A DNA stretch of 55,244 nucleotides from Candidatus Merdivivens pullicola (GCA_017694945.1 JADIMA010000060.1:1-55244), one strand, 5' to 3'; counted from the first letter of the stretch, positions 34,631-42,880 are shown. Translations and numbers: made by a program. The notes: a model not told the origin generated them from the letters alone.

Positions 34631-35458
34631 TTACAGAGCCTCGATTATACCTGCAAACAGGGCAGTCATCCTGTCTGCAGCGGCATCAGCAGCCGCTACG
34701 ACATCATCACCGTCATTTACATAATCTTCCGCGTAATCGTCATGCGCCTCATTGGTTATTACCGAAACGCCGAAAACAGGTATGGACGAATGGCGTGCGA
34801 CAATTACCTCCGGTATAGTGGACATGCCCACGGCGTCCGCACCTATCATACGGAAATACTTGTACTCGGAAGGAGTCTCATACGAAGGGCCGGTGCCTGC
34901 AAGATAAACGCCCTTTTTCAAGGCTATGCCCAGGGAATCGCCTATTTTTTCGGCCAGGGCAATCAAAGACGGCTCATAAGGACGGGTCATGTCCGGGAAC
35001 CTCGGGCCGAAATCATCAAGGTTCCTTCCAATCAACGGGTTAGGCAGCAGATTGATATGATCCTTGATAATCATCAAATCCCCTATTTTAAAGTCAAAAT
35101 TTACACCTCCGGCAGCGTTTGAAACAAAAAGATATTTGATTCCCAGCACTTTCATCACTCTTATAGGAAGCGTAACCAAATCCATGGGATAACCTTCATA
35201 ATAATGGAAACGGCCCTTCATGGCCACGATGAATTTTCCTCCAAGAGTCCCGGCTATTAGTTTGCCGGCATGGCCTATGGCAGTAGAAACCGGAAATCCC
35301 GGTATCTCCTTATAATCTATTACCGTCTGGTTTTCTATTCTGTCAGCAAGTTTTCCAAGGCCGCTGCCAAGGACTACACCTGCAAAAGGCTCGCGCCCTC
35401 CAAGCCGTTCTTTCACAAATGATGCGGCTTTATTAATCCTTTCTATTCTTTCATCCAT
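34631..35458 (-). CDS. Purine nucleoside phosphorylase (trimeric, 6-oxopurine type)
   Basis: Phosphorolyses purine nucleosides to base and ribose-1-phosphate. The 275-residue protein has [13 protein letters not shown] (phosphate loop), [33 protein letters not shown] with the purine-binding Glu, [14 protein letters not shown] and [10 protein letters not shown]. The Asn in VITNEA marks preference for 6-oxopurines (inosine, guanosine), whereas MTA phosphorylases carry Asp there. It lies 12 bp after a deaminase of the MTA/SAH/adenosine type, which would supply the 6-oxo nucleoside. The two steps together make a deaminate-first salvage route. Confidence 0.92.
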   Translation of the reverse strand: MDERIERINKAASFVKERLGGREPFAGVVLGSGLGKLADRIENQTVIDYKEIPGFPVSTAIGHAGKLIAGTLGGKFIVAMKGRFHYYEGYPMDLVTLPIRVMKVLGIKYLFVSNAAGGVNFDFKIGDLMIIKDHINLLPNPLIGRNLDDFGPRFPDMTRPYEPSLIALAEKIGDSLGIALKKGVYLAGTGPSYETPSEYKYFRMIGADAVGMSTIPEVIVARHSSIPVFGVSVITNEAHDDYAEDYVNDGDDVVAAADAAADRMTALFAGIIEAL

Positions 35459-35470
35459 GATTATTGTGTA

Positions 35471-36751
35471 TTAATATGTTTTCAAAACTATCCCTGATTT
35501 TTCCAACAGAACGCGAGCCGCCTTTCCTGCCGAATCCAGGATTTCATCTTCATCCTTAACCCTGCGTCCTTCCATGAGAACCCTCCCGGCACAAATGACC
35601 GTGTCTATTGCATCGCTGTGTCCTGAATATACGAAATTGGAAAGAAAATTGATTTCGGGGACAAATGTGGATTTCCGGACATTCACAAGCAATATGTCCG
35701 CCTGCTTCCCGGCTTCAATGCGCCCGGACTCCAGCCCGAGAGCCTTTGCACCGTTTATTGTCGCAATATCAAGCAGTTCATTAAGGGGCATCACCTTGGG
35801 GTCTGCCCTCCATGCCTTCTGTACCATGGCAGCCGTCTTCATGGCCTCGAGCATGTCCAGATTGTTTGATGACGCACAGCCGTCCGTACCAAGGGTGACA
35901 TTGGCCCCGGCGGCGGCCAGTTCATTGTAAAGAAACCTGTATCCCGAAGCTATTTTAAGATTGGAATTGATGTTATGCACTACATTCACATGGTGTTTTC
36001 CGAGAAGTTCGACATCCTCTTCATCCAGCCACAGAGTATGGGCCGCTATCAGATGCGGGCCGAGCATACCCAAAGAATCCAGATATTTAACCGGCGACAT
36101 CCCGTACCTTGAGCGGCAGTTTTCAACCTCCGCCCTTGTCTCAGACACATGAATATGAAGTTTCAGACCGTATTTCACGGCAAAATCCCTGCACCATTCA
36201 AGCATCTCCCGGCTCACCTCGTAAGTCGAATGGCAGCCTACCGTAAAAGAGCACATCGGCCCCCATTCGCGGGACTTTTCGTAAGTCTGCTCCAATTCAT
36301 CCCGTTCGCGCGCGGCTCTTTCAGGACTTCCGTGATCCATGCACACATAAGAGTTCCACGAACGCAATCCACTGTCGTTCACAGCCTTTACCGCGACATC
36401 AGGCATCCAGTACTGGTCATTGAAAGCAGTCGTGCCGCTTTTAAGCATTTCCAGGCAGGCCAGCCTGGTGCCCCAGTATATCGACTCTTCATCCAGGCTC
36501 TCCTCGATCTTCCAGATGCGTTTGAGCCATGCCGCAAGCGGCAGGTCTTCCTCAACGCCGCGCATAAGGGTCATTGCCGCATGTGTGTGCATGTTGACAA
36601 AGCCCGGCAGGGCTCTCATTCCGTTGGCATCTATGGTCTTGTCCGCCTCGAACTGGGTACAGTTGCCGACTGACACTATCTTTCCGTTTTCAACATATAT
36701 GTCCGTACGCCGCCCGTCCAGGACGGCATTTTTTATCAAAAGTCTGTCCAT
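35471..36751 (-). CDS. Amidohydrolase, 5'-methylthioadenosine/SAH deaminase-like
   Basis: A 426-residue metal-dependent deaminase of the TrzA/MtaD group. The ATG at 36751 (MDRLLIKNAVLDGRRTDIYV) is preferred to the one ten codons earlier, because a TAAATTTG box lies between them. Metal ligands appear in NMHTHAAMTLMRG, LHIHVSETRAEVE, IAAHTLWLDEED and LGTDGCASSNNLDM. Related enzymes deaminate S-adenosylhomocysteine, 5'-methylthioadenosine or adenosine to the inosine analogue. The 12-bp link to a 6-oxopurine-specific nucleoside phosphorylase fits this. Other TrzA-family substrates (for example guanine or N-ethylammeline analogues) are less likely but not excluded. Confidence 0.82.
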   Translation of the reverse strand: MDRLLIKNAVLDGRRTDIYVENGKIVSVGNCTQFEADKTIDANGMRALPGFVNMHTHAAMTLMRGVEEDLPLAAWLKRIWKIEESLDEESIYWGTRLACLEMLKSGTTAFNDQYWMPDVAVKAVNDSGLRSWNSYVCMDHGSPERAARERDELEQTYEKSREWGPMCSFTVGCHSTYEVSREMLEWCRDFAVKYGLKLHIHVSETRAEVENCRSRYGMSPVKYLDSLGMLGPHLIAAHTLWLDEEDVELLGKHHVNVVHNINSNLKIASGYRFLYNELAAAGANVTLGTDGCASSNNLDMLEAMKTAAMVQKAWRADPKVMPLNELLDIATINGAKALGLESGRIEAGKQADILLVNVRKSTFVPEINFLSNFVYSGHSDAIDTVICAGRVLMEGRRVKDEDEILDSAGKAARVLLEKSGIVLKTY

Positions 36752-36768
36752 ATTCCGGATTTTAATTT

Positions 36769-36776
36769 CAAATTTA
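36769..36776 (-). promoter_or_regulatory. Putative -7 box (TAAATTTG on the complement) of the deaminase operon
   Basis: The complement of 36769-36776 matches TAnnTTTG, 17 bp before the ATG at 36751, and it overlaps the earlier in-frame ATG region, arguing for the later start. Confidence 0.45.
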
Positions 36777-36870
36777 GGCATATTTTATATACCACAATTA
36801 ACATTTGAAAGTTTTTTGCACTTTTATCATAAAAATCATTAATCAGCCGGATAAAATCAAGGATTTTTTG

Positions 36871-36878
36871 TAAATTTG
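36871..36878 (+). promoter_or_regulatory. Putative -7 box (TAAATTTG) of the acyl-CoA synthetase/oxidoreductase operon
   Basis: TAnnTTTG match 26 bp before the ATG at 36905, in the 153-bp divergent gap shared with the deaminase operon. Confidence 0.45.
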
Positions 36879-36904
36879 CAGCGTTTATGTGAATATACAA
36901 TTAT

Positions 36905-38959
36905 ATGATCAGAAAAGAGCTAATATCTCCTAGGAGCATAGCCGTAATCGGAGCATCCGAGGATGTACACAAACCTGGCGGGGCACTTCTTGCCAACTTA
37001 CTGAGGTCTTCTTTCAACGGAGACATCTATGTTGTAAACCCGAAAGCCGACACAGTACAAGGCGTCAAGTCATACCACAGGGCAGAAGACCTCCCCGACG
37101 TGGATCTCGGAATACTTGCGATACCTGCGCACTTGTGCGAGGAGTCGGTAAGGATACTCTGCGAAGAAAAACATTGCGGAGCCATTATCATCATATCTGC
37201 CGGTTTCGGTGAAAATTCGGCAGAAGGGGCTCAGATTGAAAAAAATATCATCAGAATTGTCCGCGACCACAATGCATCAATGATCGGTCCGAACTGCGTC
37301 GGTGTCATGACGCCTTACTATACCGGGATGTTCTCCCAGCCGGTGCCGAAACTCGACAAGATGGGCATAGACTTCCTTTCAGGTTCAGGCGCGACCATAG
37401 TTTTCATCCTTGAGGCCGCAATGCAACTGGGATTGAAATTCTCGTCTGTTTTTTCAGTCGGAAACAGTGCCGTCACAGACATCGAGGACATACTTGAATA
37501 CCTTGACGAAACATACGTGCATGGAGAGAGTTCGCCGGTGAAGATGCTTTACATCGAAAGCATAAAGGATCCTCAGAAACTTCTCAAGCACGCAAGTTCA
37601 CTATATAATAAAGGTGCGCGCATCGTGGCCATCAAAGCAGGGCGCAGCGCGGAAGGAAGCCGTGCCGCATCATCCCATACGGGTGCGCTCGCGTCACCGG
37701 ACGATGCAGTTGACGCATTGTTCGAGAAAGCCGGAATAGTAAGATGCTTCGGGCGCGAAGAACTTGTAAACACGGCAGCCGTACTCATGTACCCTAAACC
37801 GGCCGGCAGGAACATAGCCATAGTAACCCATGCGGGCGGCCCGGCTGTAATGCTTACAGATACGCTGTCTGAAAACAAACTTTCAATCCCTCACATTGAC
37901 GGGCCTAAGGCTGAAGAACTTCTAAGCAAACTCTATCTCGGCTCTACTGTAGGAAACCCTATAGACTTCCTTGCGACAGGAACAGCCAAACAACTGGACG
38001 ACATACTCAACGCATGCGAAAACGATTTCGATTTCATCGATGCCATCTGCGTCATTTTCGGATGCCCGGGCCTCAATACCGTACAGGATGTCTATGAAGT
38101 AATCTACAAGCATATCCAGACTTCCAAAAAGCCTATTTACCCTCTGTTGACCTCCATCCACAATGCGGAAAAGGAAATCAAATATTTCCAGTCACTCGGA
38201 GGCATCAGTTTCTCAGAAGAAGTGGTATTCGGAAAGGCATTGGGAAAATACATGAATATCCTCGGGGCCGCCGGCGATTATCCGGAATATGACATGGACA
38301 GAGCCGTCATAGACAGAATCATTTCTGAAAACGGCGACGGCTATCTCGCCCCTGCGGATGTAAAAGCGCTTCTTGAAGCCGCCGGGGTAGAATGCGTGAA
38401 AGAATATGTCATCCACAGCGCGGAAGAACTCCGGGCGAAAGCGGCTGAAGTAGGCTTCCCTATGGTCATGAAAGTCGTAGGGCCGGTTCACAAAAGCGAT
38501 GTCGGAGGCGTAATCCTCAATATCAAGGACATCGACCAGGCTTGCGAAAGCTTTGACAGAATCATGAAGATCAAAGACGCAACAGGAGCATTGATCCAGC
38601 CTATGCTCAAAGGTTTCGAACTCTACATCGGGGCCCACAACGAAGGAGCATTCGGAACAATGGTACTTTGCGGCATGGGCGGAACGATGGTAGAGATGAT
38701 AGCCGATACGAGCCACGCCCTGGCACCTGTCAGCAAGGCGGAAGCAGACAGGATGGTGTCATCGCTCAAATGCAATAAACTCTTCAAAGGCTTCCGCGGG
38801 GCGAAACCTGTAAATGAAGAGATATTCAAAGAAAGGATAATGCGCATCGGCGCTCTTTGCGCCGCTTACCCTCAGATAGCGGAAATGGACTTGAACCCTC
38901 TGCTTTGCGACGGCGACAGGATACTGCCTATCGATGCAAGGATACGTATAAAGAAATAA
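36905..38959 (+). CDS. Acyl-/acetyl-CoA synthetase (ADP-forming), fused alpha and beta subunits
   Basis: Converts acyl-CoA + ADP + Pi to the free acid + CoA + ATP. The 684-residue protein has the ACD order: a CoA-binding Rossmann domain (IAVIGASEDVHKPGGALL, 13-30), succinyl-CoA-ligase-like domains with IGPNCVGVMTP and the phosphohistidine candidate in SSHTGALA near residue 258, and then the ATP-grasp domain (from about 470, VMKVVGPVHKSDVGGVILNI). It ends with EMDLNPLLCDG. In archaea the alpha and beta parts are often separate; the fused form is common in bacteria. It is 32 bp upstream of the 2-oxoacid:ferredoxin oxidoreductase genes, so acyl-CoA made by that enzyme is the likely substrate. 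Confidence 0.92.
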   Translation: MIRKELISPRSIAVIGASEDVHKPGGALLANLLRSSFNGDIYVVNPKADTVQGVKSYHRAEDLPDVDLGILAIPAHLCEESVRILCEEKHCGAIIIISAGFGENSAEGAQIEKNIIRIVRDHNASMIGPNCVGVMTPYYTGMFSQPVPKLDKMGIDFLSGSGATIVFILEAAMQLGLKFSSVFSVGNSAVTDIEDILEYLDETYVHGESSPVKMLYIESIKDPQKLLKHASSLYNKGARIVAIKAGRSAEGSRAASSHTGALASPDDAVDALFEKAGIVRCFGREELVNTAAVLMYPKPAGRNIAIVTHAGGPAVMLTDTLSENKLSIPHIDGPKAEELLSKLYLGSTVGNPIDFLATGTAKQLDDILNACENDFDFIDAICVIFGCPGLNTVQDVYEVIYKHIQTSKKPIYPLLTSIHNAEKEIKYFQSLGGISFSEEVVFGKALGKYMNILGAAGDYPEYDMDRAVIDRIISENGDGYLAPADVKALLEAAGVECVKEYVIHSAEELRAKAAEVGFPMVMKVVGPVHKSDVGGVILNIKDIDQACESFDRIMKIKDATGALIQPMLKGFELYIGAHNEGAFGTMVLCGMGGTMVEMIADTSHALAPVSKAEADRMVSSLKCNKLFKGFRGAKPVNEEIFKERIMRIGALCAAYPQIAEMDLNPLLCDGDRILPIDARIRIKK

Positions 38960-38991
38960 TACACTTACAAACTTTATAATAAATTTTAATT

Positions 38992-39210
38992 ATGGCAATA
39001 AAAGGAGCTATTGTTGTTGATACCGAGAAATGCAAAGGCTGCGGCCTCTGTGTTGCTGCGTGTCCGACAAAAACCATTGCACTTGCTAAGAAAGTGAATG
39101 GTAAAGGTTACAATTACGCCGAAATGGCGAATGACGGCTGCATAGGATGTGCTAGTTGCGCGCTCGTATGCCCGGATGCGGTTATCACCGTTTATAAAGT
39201 AAAGATTTAA
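38992..39210 (+). CDS. vorD: Ferredoxin-like delta subunit of 2-oxoacid:ferredoxin oxidoreductase
   Basis: A 72-residue 2[4Fe-4S] ferredoxin-type subunit. The motifs CKGCGLCVAACP (from residue 14) and CIGCASCALVCP (from about 46) give eight cluster Cys. It is the electron-exit subunit of the enzyme encoded by the next genes and hands electrons to free ferredoxin. It follows the ADP-forming synthetase by 32 bp and precedes the alpha subunit by 12 bp. The same layout occurs for VOR and KOR enzymes, so the symbol is by family convention. Confidence 0.9.
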   Translation: MAIKGAIVVDTEKCKGCGLCVAACPTKTIALAKKVNGKGYNYAEMANDGCIGCASCALVCPDAVITVYKVKI

Positions 39211-39222
39211 AACAGTATAATT

Positions 39223-40305
39223 ATGGCAGAGAAAATTTTGATGAAAGGTAACGAGGCTATCGCCTATTCCGCTATCAGGAACGGAGTTGACGGTTACTTC
39301 GGCTACCCTATCACCCCGCAATCCGAGGTGATGGAAACATTGATGGCTGAAAAGCCTTGGGAAACGACCGGAATGGTGGTACTCCAGGCAGAAAGCGAAA
39401 CAGCGTCTATCAATATGGTTTATGGTGGTGCCTGCTGCGGTAAGAAAGTGATGACTTCATCCAGCAGCCCTGGAATAAGCCTCATGTGCGAAGGCCTCAG
39501 TTACATGGCCGGAGCAGAACTTCCTTGCCTTGTAGTCAATGTCGTTCGTGGCGGCCCAGGACTCGGAACAATACAGCCGGGACAAGGCGATTACTACCAG
39601 ATAGTAAAAGGCGGCGGACATGGCGATTACAGATGTGTCGTGCTTTCACCTGCTTCAGCACAGGACATGTATGATTTCGTTGACAAGGCATTCGACCTTG
39701 CATTCAAATACAGATGCCCTGCAGTCATTCTCGCCGATGGCGTTATCGGCCAGATGATGGAAAAAGTCGAGATACATGAAACAAAACCGCGTCGCACCGA
39801 TGAAGAGATTATAAGGACATGCCCTTGGGCTACAACCGGCAAGAAGGCAGACAGGCCACGCAACATAATCACTTCGCTCGCATTGGAATCAGATGTACAG
39901 GAAGCAACCAACCTCCGCCTTCAGGCAAAATACCGCAAGATGGAGCAGGAAGACGTCCTCTATTCCACATATATGACTGAAGACGCCGAATACCTGTTCG
40001 TCGCATACGGATGTATGTCGCGTATCGTGGAAACCACGGTTGACATGCTCAGGGAAAACGGAATCAAGGCCGGACTCCTCCGCCCTATCACCCTCTTCCC
40101 GTTCCCTACCAAACAGATTCAGGCACTCGTTCCTCAGATTAAGAGCGCCATGTCCATCGAACTTTCAGCAGGCCAGATGGTTGACGATGTAAGACTCGCT
40201 GTAAACGGTGCAGTCCCTGTCGGCTTCTATGGCAGACTCGGTGGAAACATCTGTACCCCACAGGAGATCTTCGATGCATTCAAGAAGTTCAACAACCTTC
40301 AGTAA
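39223..40305 (+). CDS. vorB: 2-oxoacid:ferredoxin oxidoreductase alpha subunit (VorB/KorA type)
   Basis: A 360-residue catalytic subunit that with the beta subunit performs CoA-dependent oxidative decarboxylation of a 2-oxoacid. Landmarks are GNEAIAYSAIRNGVDGYFGY, YPITPQSEVME (residues 28-38), QAESETASINMVYG, VMTSSSSPGISLM and VVRGGPGLGTIQPGQGDY. The C-terminal transketolase-C-like domain includes YLFVAYGCMSRIVE and LLRPITLFPFPTK. The substrate is most often annotated as 3-methyl-2-oxobutanoate (valine-derived) in relatives; 2-oxoglutarate is the alternative. The neighbouring acyl-CoA synthetase favours an amino-acid fermentation role. Confidence 0.9.
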   Translation: MAEKILMKGNEAIAYSAIRNGVDGYFGYPITPQSEVMETLMAEKPWETTGMVVLQAESETASINMVYGGACCGKKVMTSSSSPGISLMCEGLSYMAGAELPCLVVNVVRGGPGLGTIQPGQGDYYQIVKGGGHGDYRCVVLSPASAQDMYDFVDKAFDLAFKYRCPAVILADGVIGQMMEKVEIHETKPRRTDEEIIRTCPWATTGKKADRPRNIITSLALESDVQEATNLRLQAKYRKMEQEDVLYSTYMTEDAEYLFVAYGCMSRIVETTVDMLRENGIKAGLLRPITLFPFPTKQIQALVPQIKSAMSIELSAGQMVDDVRLAVNGAVPVGFYGRLGGNICTPQEIFDAFKKFNNLQ

Positions 40306-40333
40306 GCCTACAAACCTTTAAAATTGAATTAAG

Positions 40334-41095
40334 ATGGATATAAAAGATATAATCAAACCTGAAAACAAGGTTTACGGCAAAACCCCTGTCCTTACGGACA
40401 ATGTGATGCATTACTGTCCGGGATGTTCACATGGAGTGGTTCACAAAATCATCGCCGAAGTCATTGAAGAAATGGGCATTCAGGACAAGACAATAGGCAT
40501 ATCGCCTGTAGGATGCTCCGTCTTCGCATATAATTACCTGGACATTGACTGGCAGCAGGCCGCACACGGAAGGGCTCCTGCCCTTGCTACGGCCACCAAG
40601 AGGCTGTACCCTGACAAATACGTGTTCACATACCAGGGAGACGGCGACCTTGCATCAATCGGAACAGCTGAAATCATGCACGCCTGCAACCGTGGCGAGA
40701 ACATAGTTGTCATCTTCATAAACAACGCCATTTACGGTATGACCGGCGGCCAGATGGCACCGACCACCCTGCTCGGTATGAAGACTGCTACGACTCCTTA
40801 CGGCCGTGACGCCAAACTCAACGGCTTCCCATTGAAGATTACCGAACTCATCGCCCAACTCGAAGGCACTTGCTACGTTACACGCCAGTCTGTACATACC
40901 GCTGCAGCTGTCAAGAAAGCAAAAGCCGCTATCAGGAAGGCTTTTGAAAATTCGGCAAAGGACAAAGGCACCTCGTTCGTTGAAATCGTCAGCACCTGCA
41001 ACTCCGGATGGAAACTTTCTCCGGTCAAAGCCAACGAATGGATGGTTGAACACATGTTCCCGTTCTATCAGCTCGGCGACTTGAAAGACAGGTAG
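40334..41095 (+). CDS. 2-oxoacid:ferredoxin oxidoreductase beta subunit (TPP-binding)
   Basis: A 253-residue thiamine-diphosphate subunit. YCPGCSHGVVHK (about 28-39) carries the cluster-associated Cys pair. GISPVGCSVFAYNYLD and the TPP/Mg motif GDGDLASIG through FINNAIYGMTGGQ (about 99-141) are diagnostic of the VOR/KOR beta subunit. It follows the alpha subunit by 28 bp. Downstream, a perfect palindrome and about 500 bp of AT-rich DNA separate it from the gamma subunit, which usually follows directly. Confidence 0.92.
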   Translation: MDIKDIIKPENKVYGKTPVLTDNVMHYCPGCSHGVVHKIIAEVIEEMGIQDKTIGISPVGCSVFAYNYLDIDWQQAAHGRAPALATATKRLYPDKYVFTYQGDGDLASIGTAEIMHACNRGENIVVIFINNAIYGMTGGQMAPTTLLGMKTATTPYGRDAKLNGFPLKITELIAQLEGTCYVTRQSVHTAAAVKKAKAAIRKAFENSAKDKGTSFVEIVSTCNSGWKLSPVKANEWMVEHMFPFYQLGDLKDR

Positions 41096-41101
41096 GATTA
41101 A

Positions 41102-41139
41102 TTTATAGGAACAGGCAAAATTTTGCCTGTTCCTATAAA
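41102..41139. terminator. Perfect 38-bp palindrome after the beta subunit gene
   Basis: Arms 41102-41120 (TTTATAGGAACAGGCAAAA) and 41121-41139 are exact complements with no spacer. In RNA it would form a hairpin of about 17 bp with a small loop, followed by AAAAATC. It starts 6 bp after the beta stop. It could terminate or attenuate transcription before the gamma gene, or mark the edge of inserted DNA. Confidence 0.6.
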
Positions 41140-41169
41140 AAATCATCTTAGGTATAATTATATAAAGTA

Positions 41170-41283
41170 ATGAACATACCCGACGAATTCTGTCCGACTA
41201 AATCTCCTGGAGATATGATGATTTGGCGCGACATAGTAAGAAGAGATGCTGAAAATGGTTGGTTTGTTGGAAATATATTATAA
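41170..41283 (+). CDS. Small ORF, 37 residues, unknown
   Basis: ATG at 41170 to TAA at 41283. The peptide starts MNIPDEFCPTKSP and ends ENGWFVGNIL; it is charged, with no signal peptide. I do not recognise it. It lies in an AT-rich stretch between two oxidoreductase subunit genes, with no clear ribosome-binding site. It may be a real small protein, a remnant of a longer gene, or chance. Confidence 0.3.
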   Translation: MNIPDEFCPTKSPGDMMIWRDIVRRDAENGWFVGNIL

Positions 41284-41291
41284 ATGATGTT

Positions 41292-41387
41292 ATGGGTTTC
41301 ATGACATCAACGTTATACAAATTTGATCCTATTGGGGTGTTATTTCATATACTATTGGTTCTATATTGGCTGCTATTGGGGCATTAA
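41292..41387 (+). CDS. Small hydrophobic ORF, 31 residues, unknown
   Basis: ATG at 41292 to TAA at 41387. The C-terminal half, VLFHILLVLYWLLLGH, is a single strongly hydrophobic helix. It ends 1 bp before the ATG of the next small membrane ORF. Not recognised; possibly a leader or toxin-like micropeptide, or chance. Confidence 0.25.
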   Translation: MGFMTSTLYKFDPIGVLFHILLVLYWLLLGH

Positions 41388-41388
41388 T

Positions 41389-41592
41389 ATGAAATTCAAA
41401 CGCATAATAAAATATACTGCACCACTCTTTTGGGCAACCTATGGAGCCTGCTTAACCCTTACATTATTGGTTTATCCCGATACTGAAAACTGGAAGTGCA
41501 TTGTATATTCACTTTTTGTAGCATTCAGTTCATCACTGGGCACATACATTTATAAAGTAAAATGGAATAACAATAACAAACAAAACAAATAA
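41389..41592 (+). CDS. Small membrane protein, 67 residues, unknown
   Basis: The ATG at 41389 gives MKFKRIIKYTAPLFWATYGA. Two hydrophobic segments at about residues 9-29 (with LTLLVY) and 36-55 (IVYSLFVAFSSSLGTYI) are followed by a basic, Asn-rich tail, KVKWNNNNKQNK. This looks like a small inner-membrane protein with two helices. I do not recognise a family. TGGGG lies about 9 nt upstream of the start. It is inserted between the beta and gamma subunit genes of the 2-oxoacid oxidoreductase, and its AT-rich composition differs from both flanks, hinting at acquisition. Confidence 0.5.
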   Translation: MKFKRIIKYTAPLFWATYGACLTLTLLVYPDTENWKCIVYSLFVAFSSSLGTYIYKVKWNNNNKQNK

Positions 41593-41605
41593 AATACAAT
41601 TTAAC

Positions 41606-42157
41606 ATGAAAGAAGAAATAATCATAGCAGGTTTCGGCGGACAAGGCGTACTCTCAATGGGTAAGATCCTTGCATATTCAGGAATCATGCAGAACCTTGA
41701 GGTTACATGGATGCCTTCATACGGCCCTGAAATGAGGGGAGGCACTGCAAATGTCACTGTCATCCTCAGCGACAAGAAGATCAGTTCGCCTATCCTTACG
41801 ACTTACGACACTGTCATTGCGCTCAACCAGCAATCGCTTGACAAGTTTGAAAGCCGTGTAAAACCGGGCGGACTCCTCATTTACGACCCTAACGGCATCA
41901 CCCATTTCCCTACACGCAAGGATATCACCGTTTGCTCGATAGCAGCAGTTGACGTTGCAGCCGAACTCGGAAGCGCAAAAGTTTACAACATGGTAGTCCT
42001 CGGTGCATTGCTGAAGATGAAACCTATCGTAGAAATGGAAAATGTCACAAAAGGACTCATGAAATCCATTCCTGAACGTTACCACAACCTCATTCCTATG
42101 AACGAGGCGGCAATTGAAAAAGGGAAACAGTCAATTGAAGTAATCAACAGGATTTAA
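41606..42157 (+). CDS. 2-oxoacid:ferredoxin oxidoreductase gamma subunit
   Basis: A 183-residue subunit of the pyruvate/ketoacid ferredoxin oxidoreductase gamma family that binds CoA in related enzymes. EEIIIAGFGGQGVLSMGKIL (3-22) and PSYGPEMRGGTANVTVI (about 38-54) are the family signatures; later segments include ALNQQSLDKFE and NMVVLGALLKM. It completes the delta-alpha-beta-gamma set but is separated from beta by about 510 bp containing a palindrome and small ORFs, so its expression may depend on readthrough or its own promoter. A G-rich hairpin follows. Confidence 0.92.
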   Translation: MKEEIIIAGFGGQGVLSMGKILAYSGIMQNLEVTWMPSYGPEMRGGTANVTVILSDKKISSPILTTYDTVIALNQQSLDKFESRVKPGGLLIYDPNGITHFPTRKDITVCSIAAVDVAAELGSAKVYNMVVLGALLKMKPIVEMENVTKGLMKSIPERYHNLIPMNEAAIEKGKQSIEVINRI

Positions 42158-42191
42158 CGCCAGAAAGCGTCTGGATTTTTAACATGAACGT

Positions 42192-42236
42192 TATGAAAAG
42201 GGGAATATGCCCGGCAGGCATGTCCCCCTTTTTCAT
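42192..42236 (+). terminator. Terminator after the gamma subunit gene
   Basis: TATGAAAAGGGG pairs with CCCCTTTTTCATA, with an inner ATGCC/GGCAT stem. The long hairpin ends in a T-run and lies 35 bp after the gamma stop. A smaller hairpin (CCAGA/TCTGG, about 42162-42176) precedes it. Confidence 0.7.
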
Positions 42237-42274
42237 ATTTTGCCAAAACATTTTTCCAGTTTGTATTTTTTTAC

Positions 42275-42282
42275 TAATTTTG
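42275..42282 (+). promoter_or_regulatory. Putative -7 box (TAATTTTG) of the coiled-coil/zapA unit
   Basis: TAnnTTTG match 24 bp before the ATG at 42307; the frame is open upstream, and this box supports the later start. Confidence 0.45.
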
Positions 42283-42306
42283 CATGACAGGTTGAAAGTT
42301 TGCCTC

Positions 42307-42585
42307 ATGCTGGATGATTTAACACAATCTATCGAAACCCTTTTGGCCAGATATGAAAAGGTCAAAGGTCAGAACGTAGTATTGTCCCAACGTCTTGAAG
42401 CATGCGAAGCAAAGCTTGAAGCCAACAAAAGTACAATTGAAATACTGGAGAAAAAGATAAGAAACTTGCAATTGTCCGAAGCTTTCGAGTTGTCCTCAAG
42501 AAAGGAAAACAAGGATGCCGTAAAGAGGGTTGAAAAACTTATCCGTGAAATTGATAACTGTATAGTTCTTCTGGGTGATGAATGA
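42307..42585 (+). CDS. Small coiled-coil protein upstream of zapA
   Basis: A 92-residue soluble protein. From the ATG at 42307 (MLDDLTQSIETLLARYEKVK) it is almost entirely heptad-like and charged (LEACEAKLEANKSTIEILEK), with a basic middle. It overlaps zapA by 8 bp, so the two products are co-translated and may interact in divisome assembly. The size and coiled-coil nature recall ZapB, but I see no sequence motif that proves this. It is conserved in position in Bacteroidota as far as I recall. Confidence 0.7.
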   Translation: MLDDLTQSIETLLARYEKVKGQNVVLSQRLEACEAKLEANKSTIEILEKKIRNLQLSEAFELSSRKENKDAVKRVEKLIREIDNCIVLLGDE

Positions 42586-42880
42586 CGAAAGGCAAAAGAT
42601 AAAGATCAGAATCGGCACTTGGGATCATTTGTTGAAAGTATCCTCTCCCGAAGAAGAAAACTATTTCCGTCGCGCTGCAAAGGAGATTAACGCGAAACTC
42701 ATAAGTTATCAGACGGAATATCCGGGCAACCCGTCTATCGAGTTCCTGTCATTCATAGCGCTTCTTATGGCAAAGAAAGTGCTCATGCTGGAAGACAGGC
42801 TCAAGAACGATCCTCTTAAAGAAGAAATCGACGACCTCGATGCCAGGCTTCGCCAATATTTGCAAAAAGATAACGAGTAA
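42578..42880 (+). CDS. zapA: Cell division protein ZapA-like
   Basis: A 100-residue FtsZ-associated protein that bundles FtsZ filaments at the division site. The start MNDERQKIKIRIGTWDHLLK opens the N-terminal beta-alpha-beta head. EEENYFRRAAKEINAKLISY and FLSFIALLMAKKVLMLEDRL form the helical dimerisation region typical of ZapA, ending in a short coiled coil. An ATG at 42578 is used rather than a GTG just before. It overlaps the coiled-coil gene and is followed by the probable 6S RNA, then rny. Confidence 0.85.
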   Translation: MNDERQKIKIRIGTWDHLLKVSSPEEENYFRRAAKEINAKLISYQTEYPGNPSIEFLSFIALLMAKKVLMLEDRLKNDPLKEEIDDLDARLRQYLQKDNE

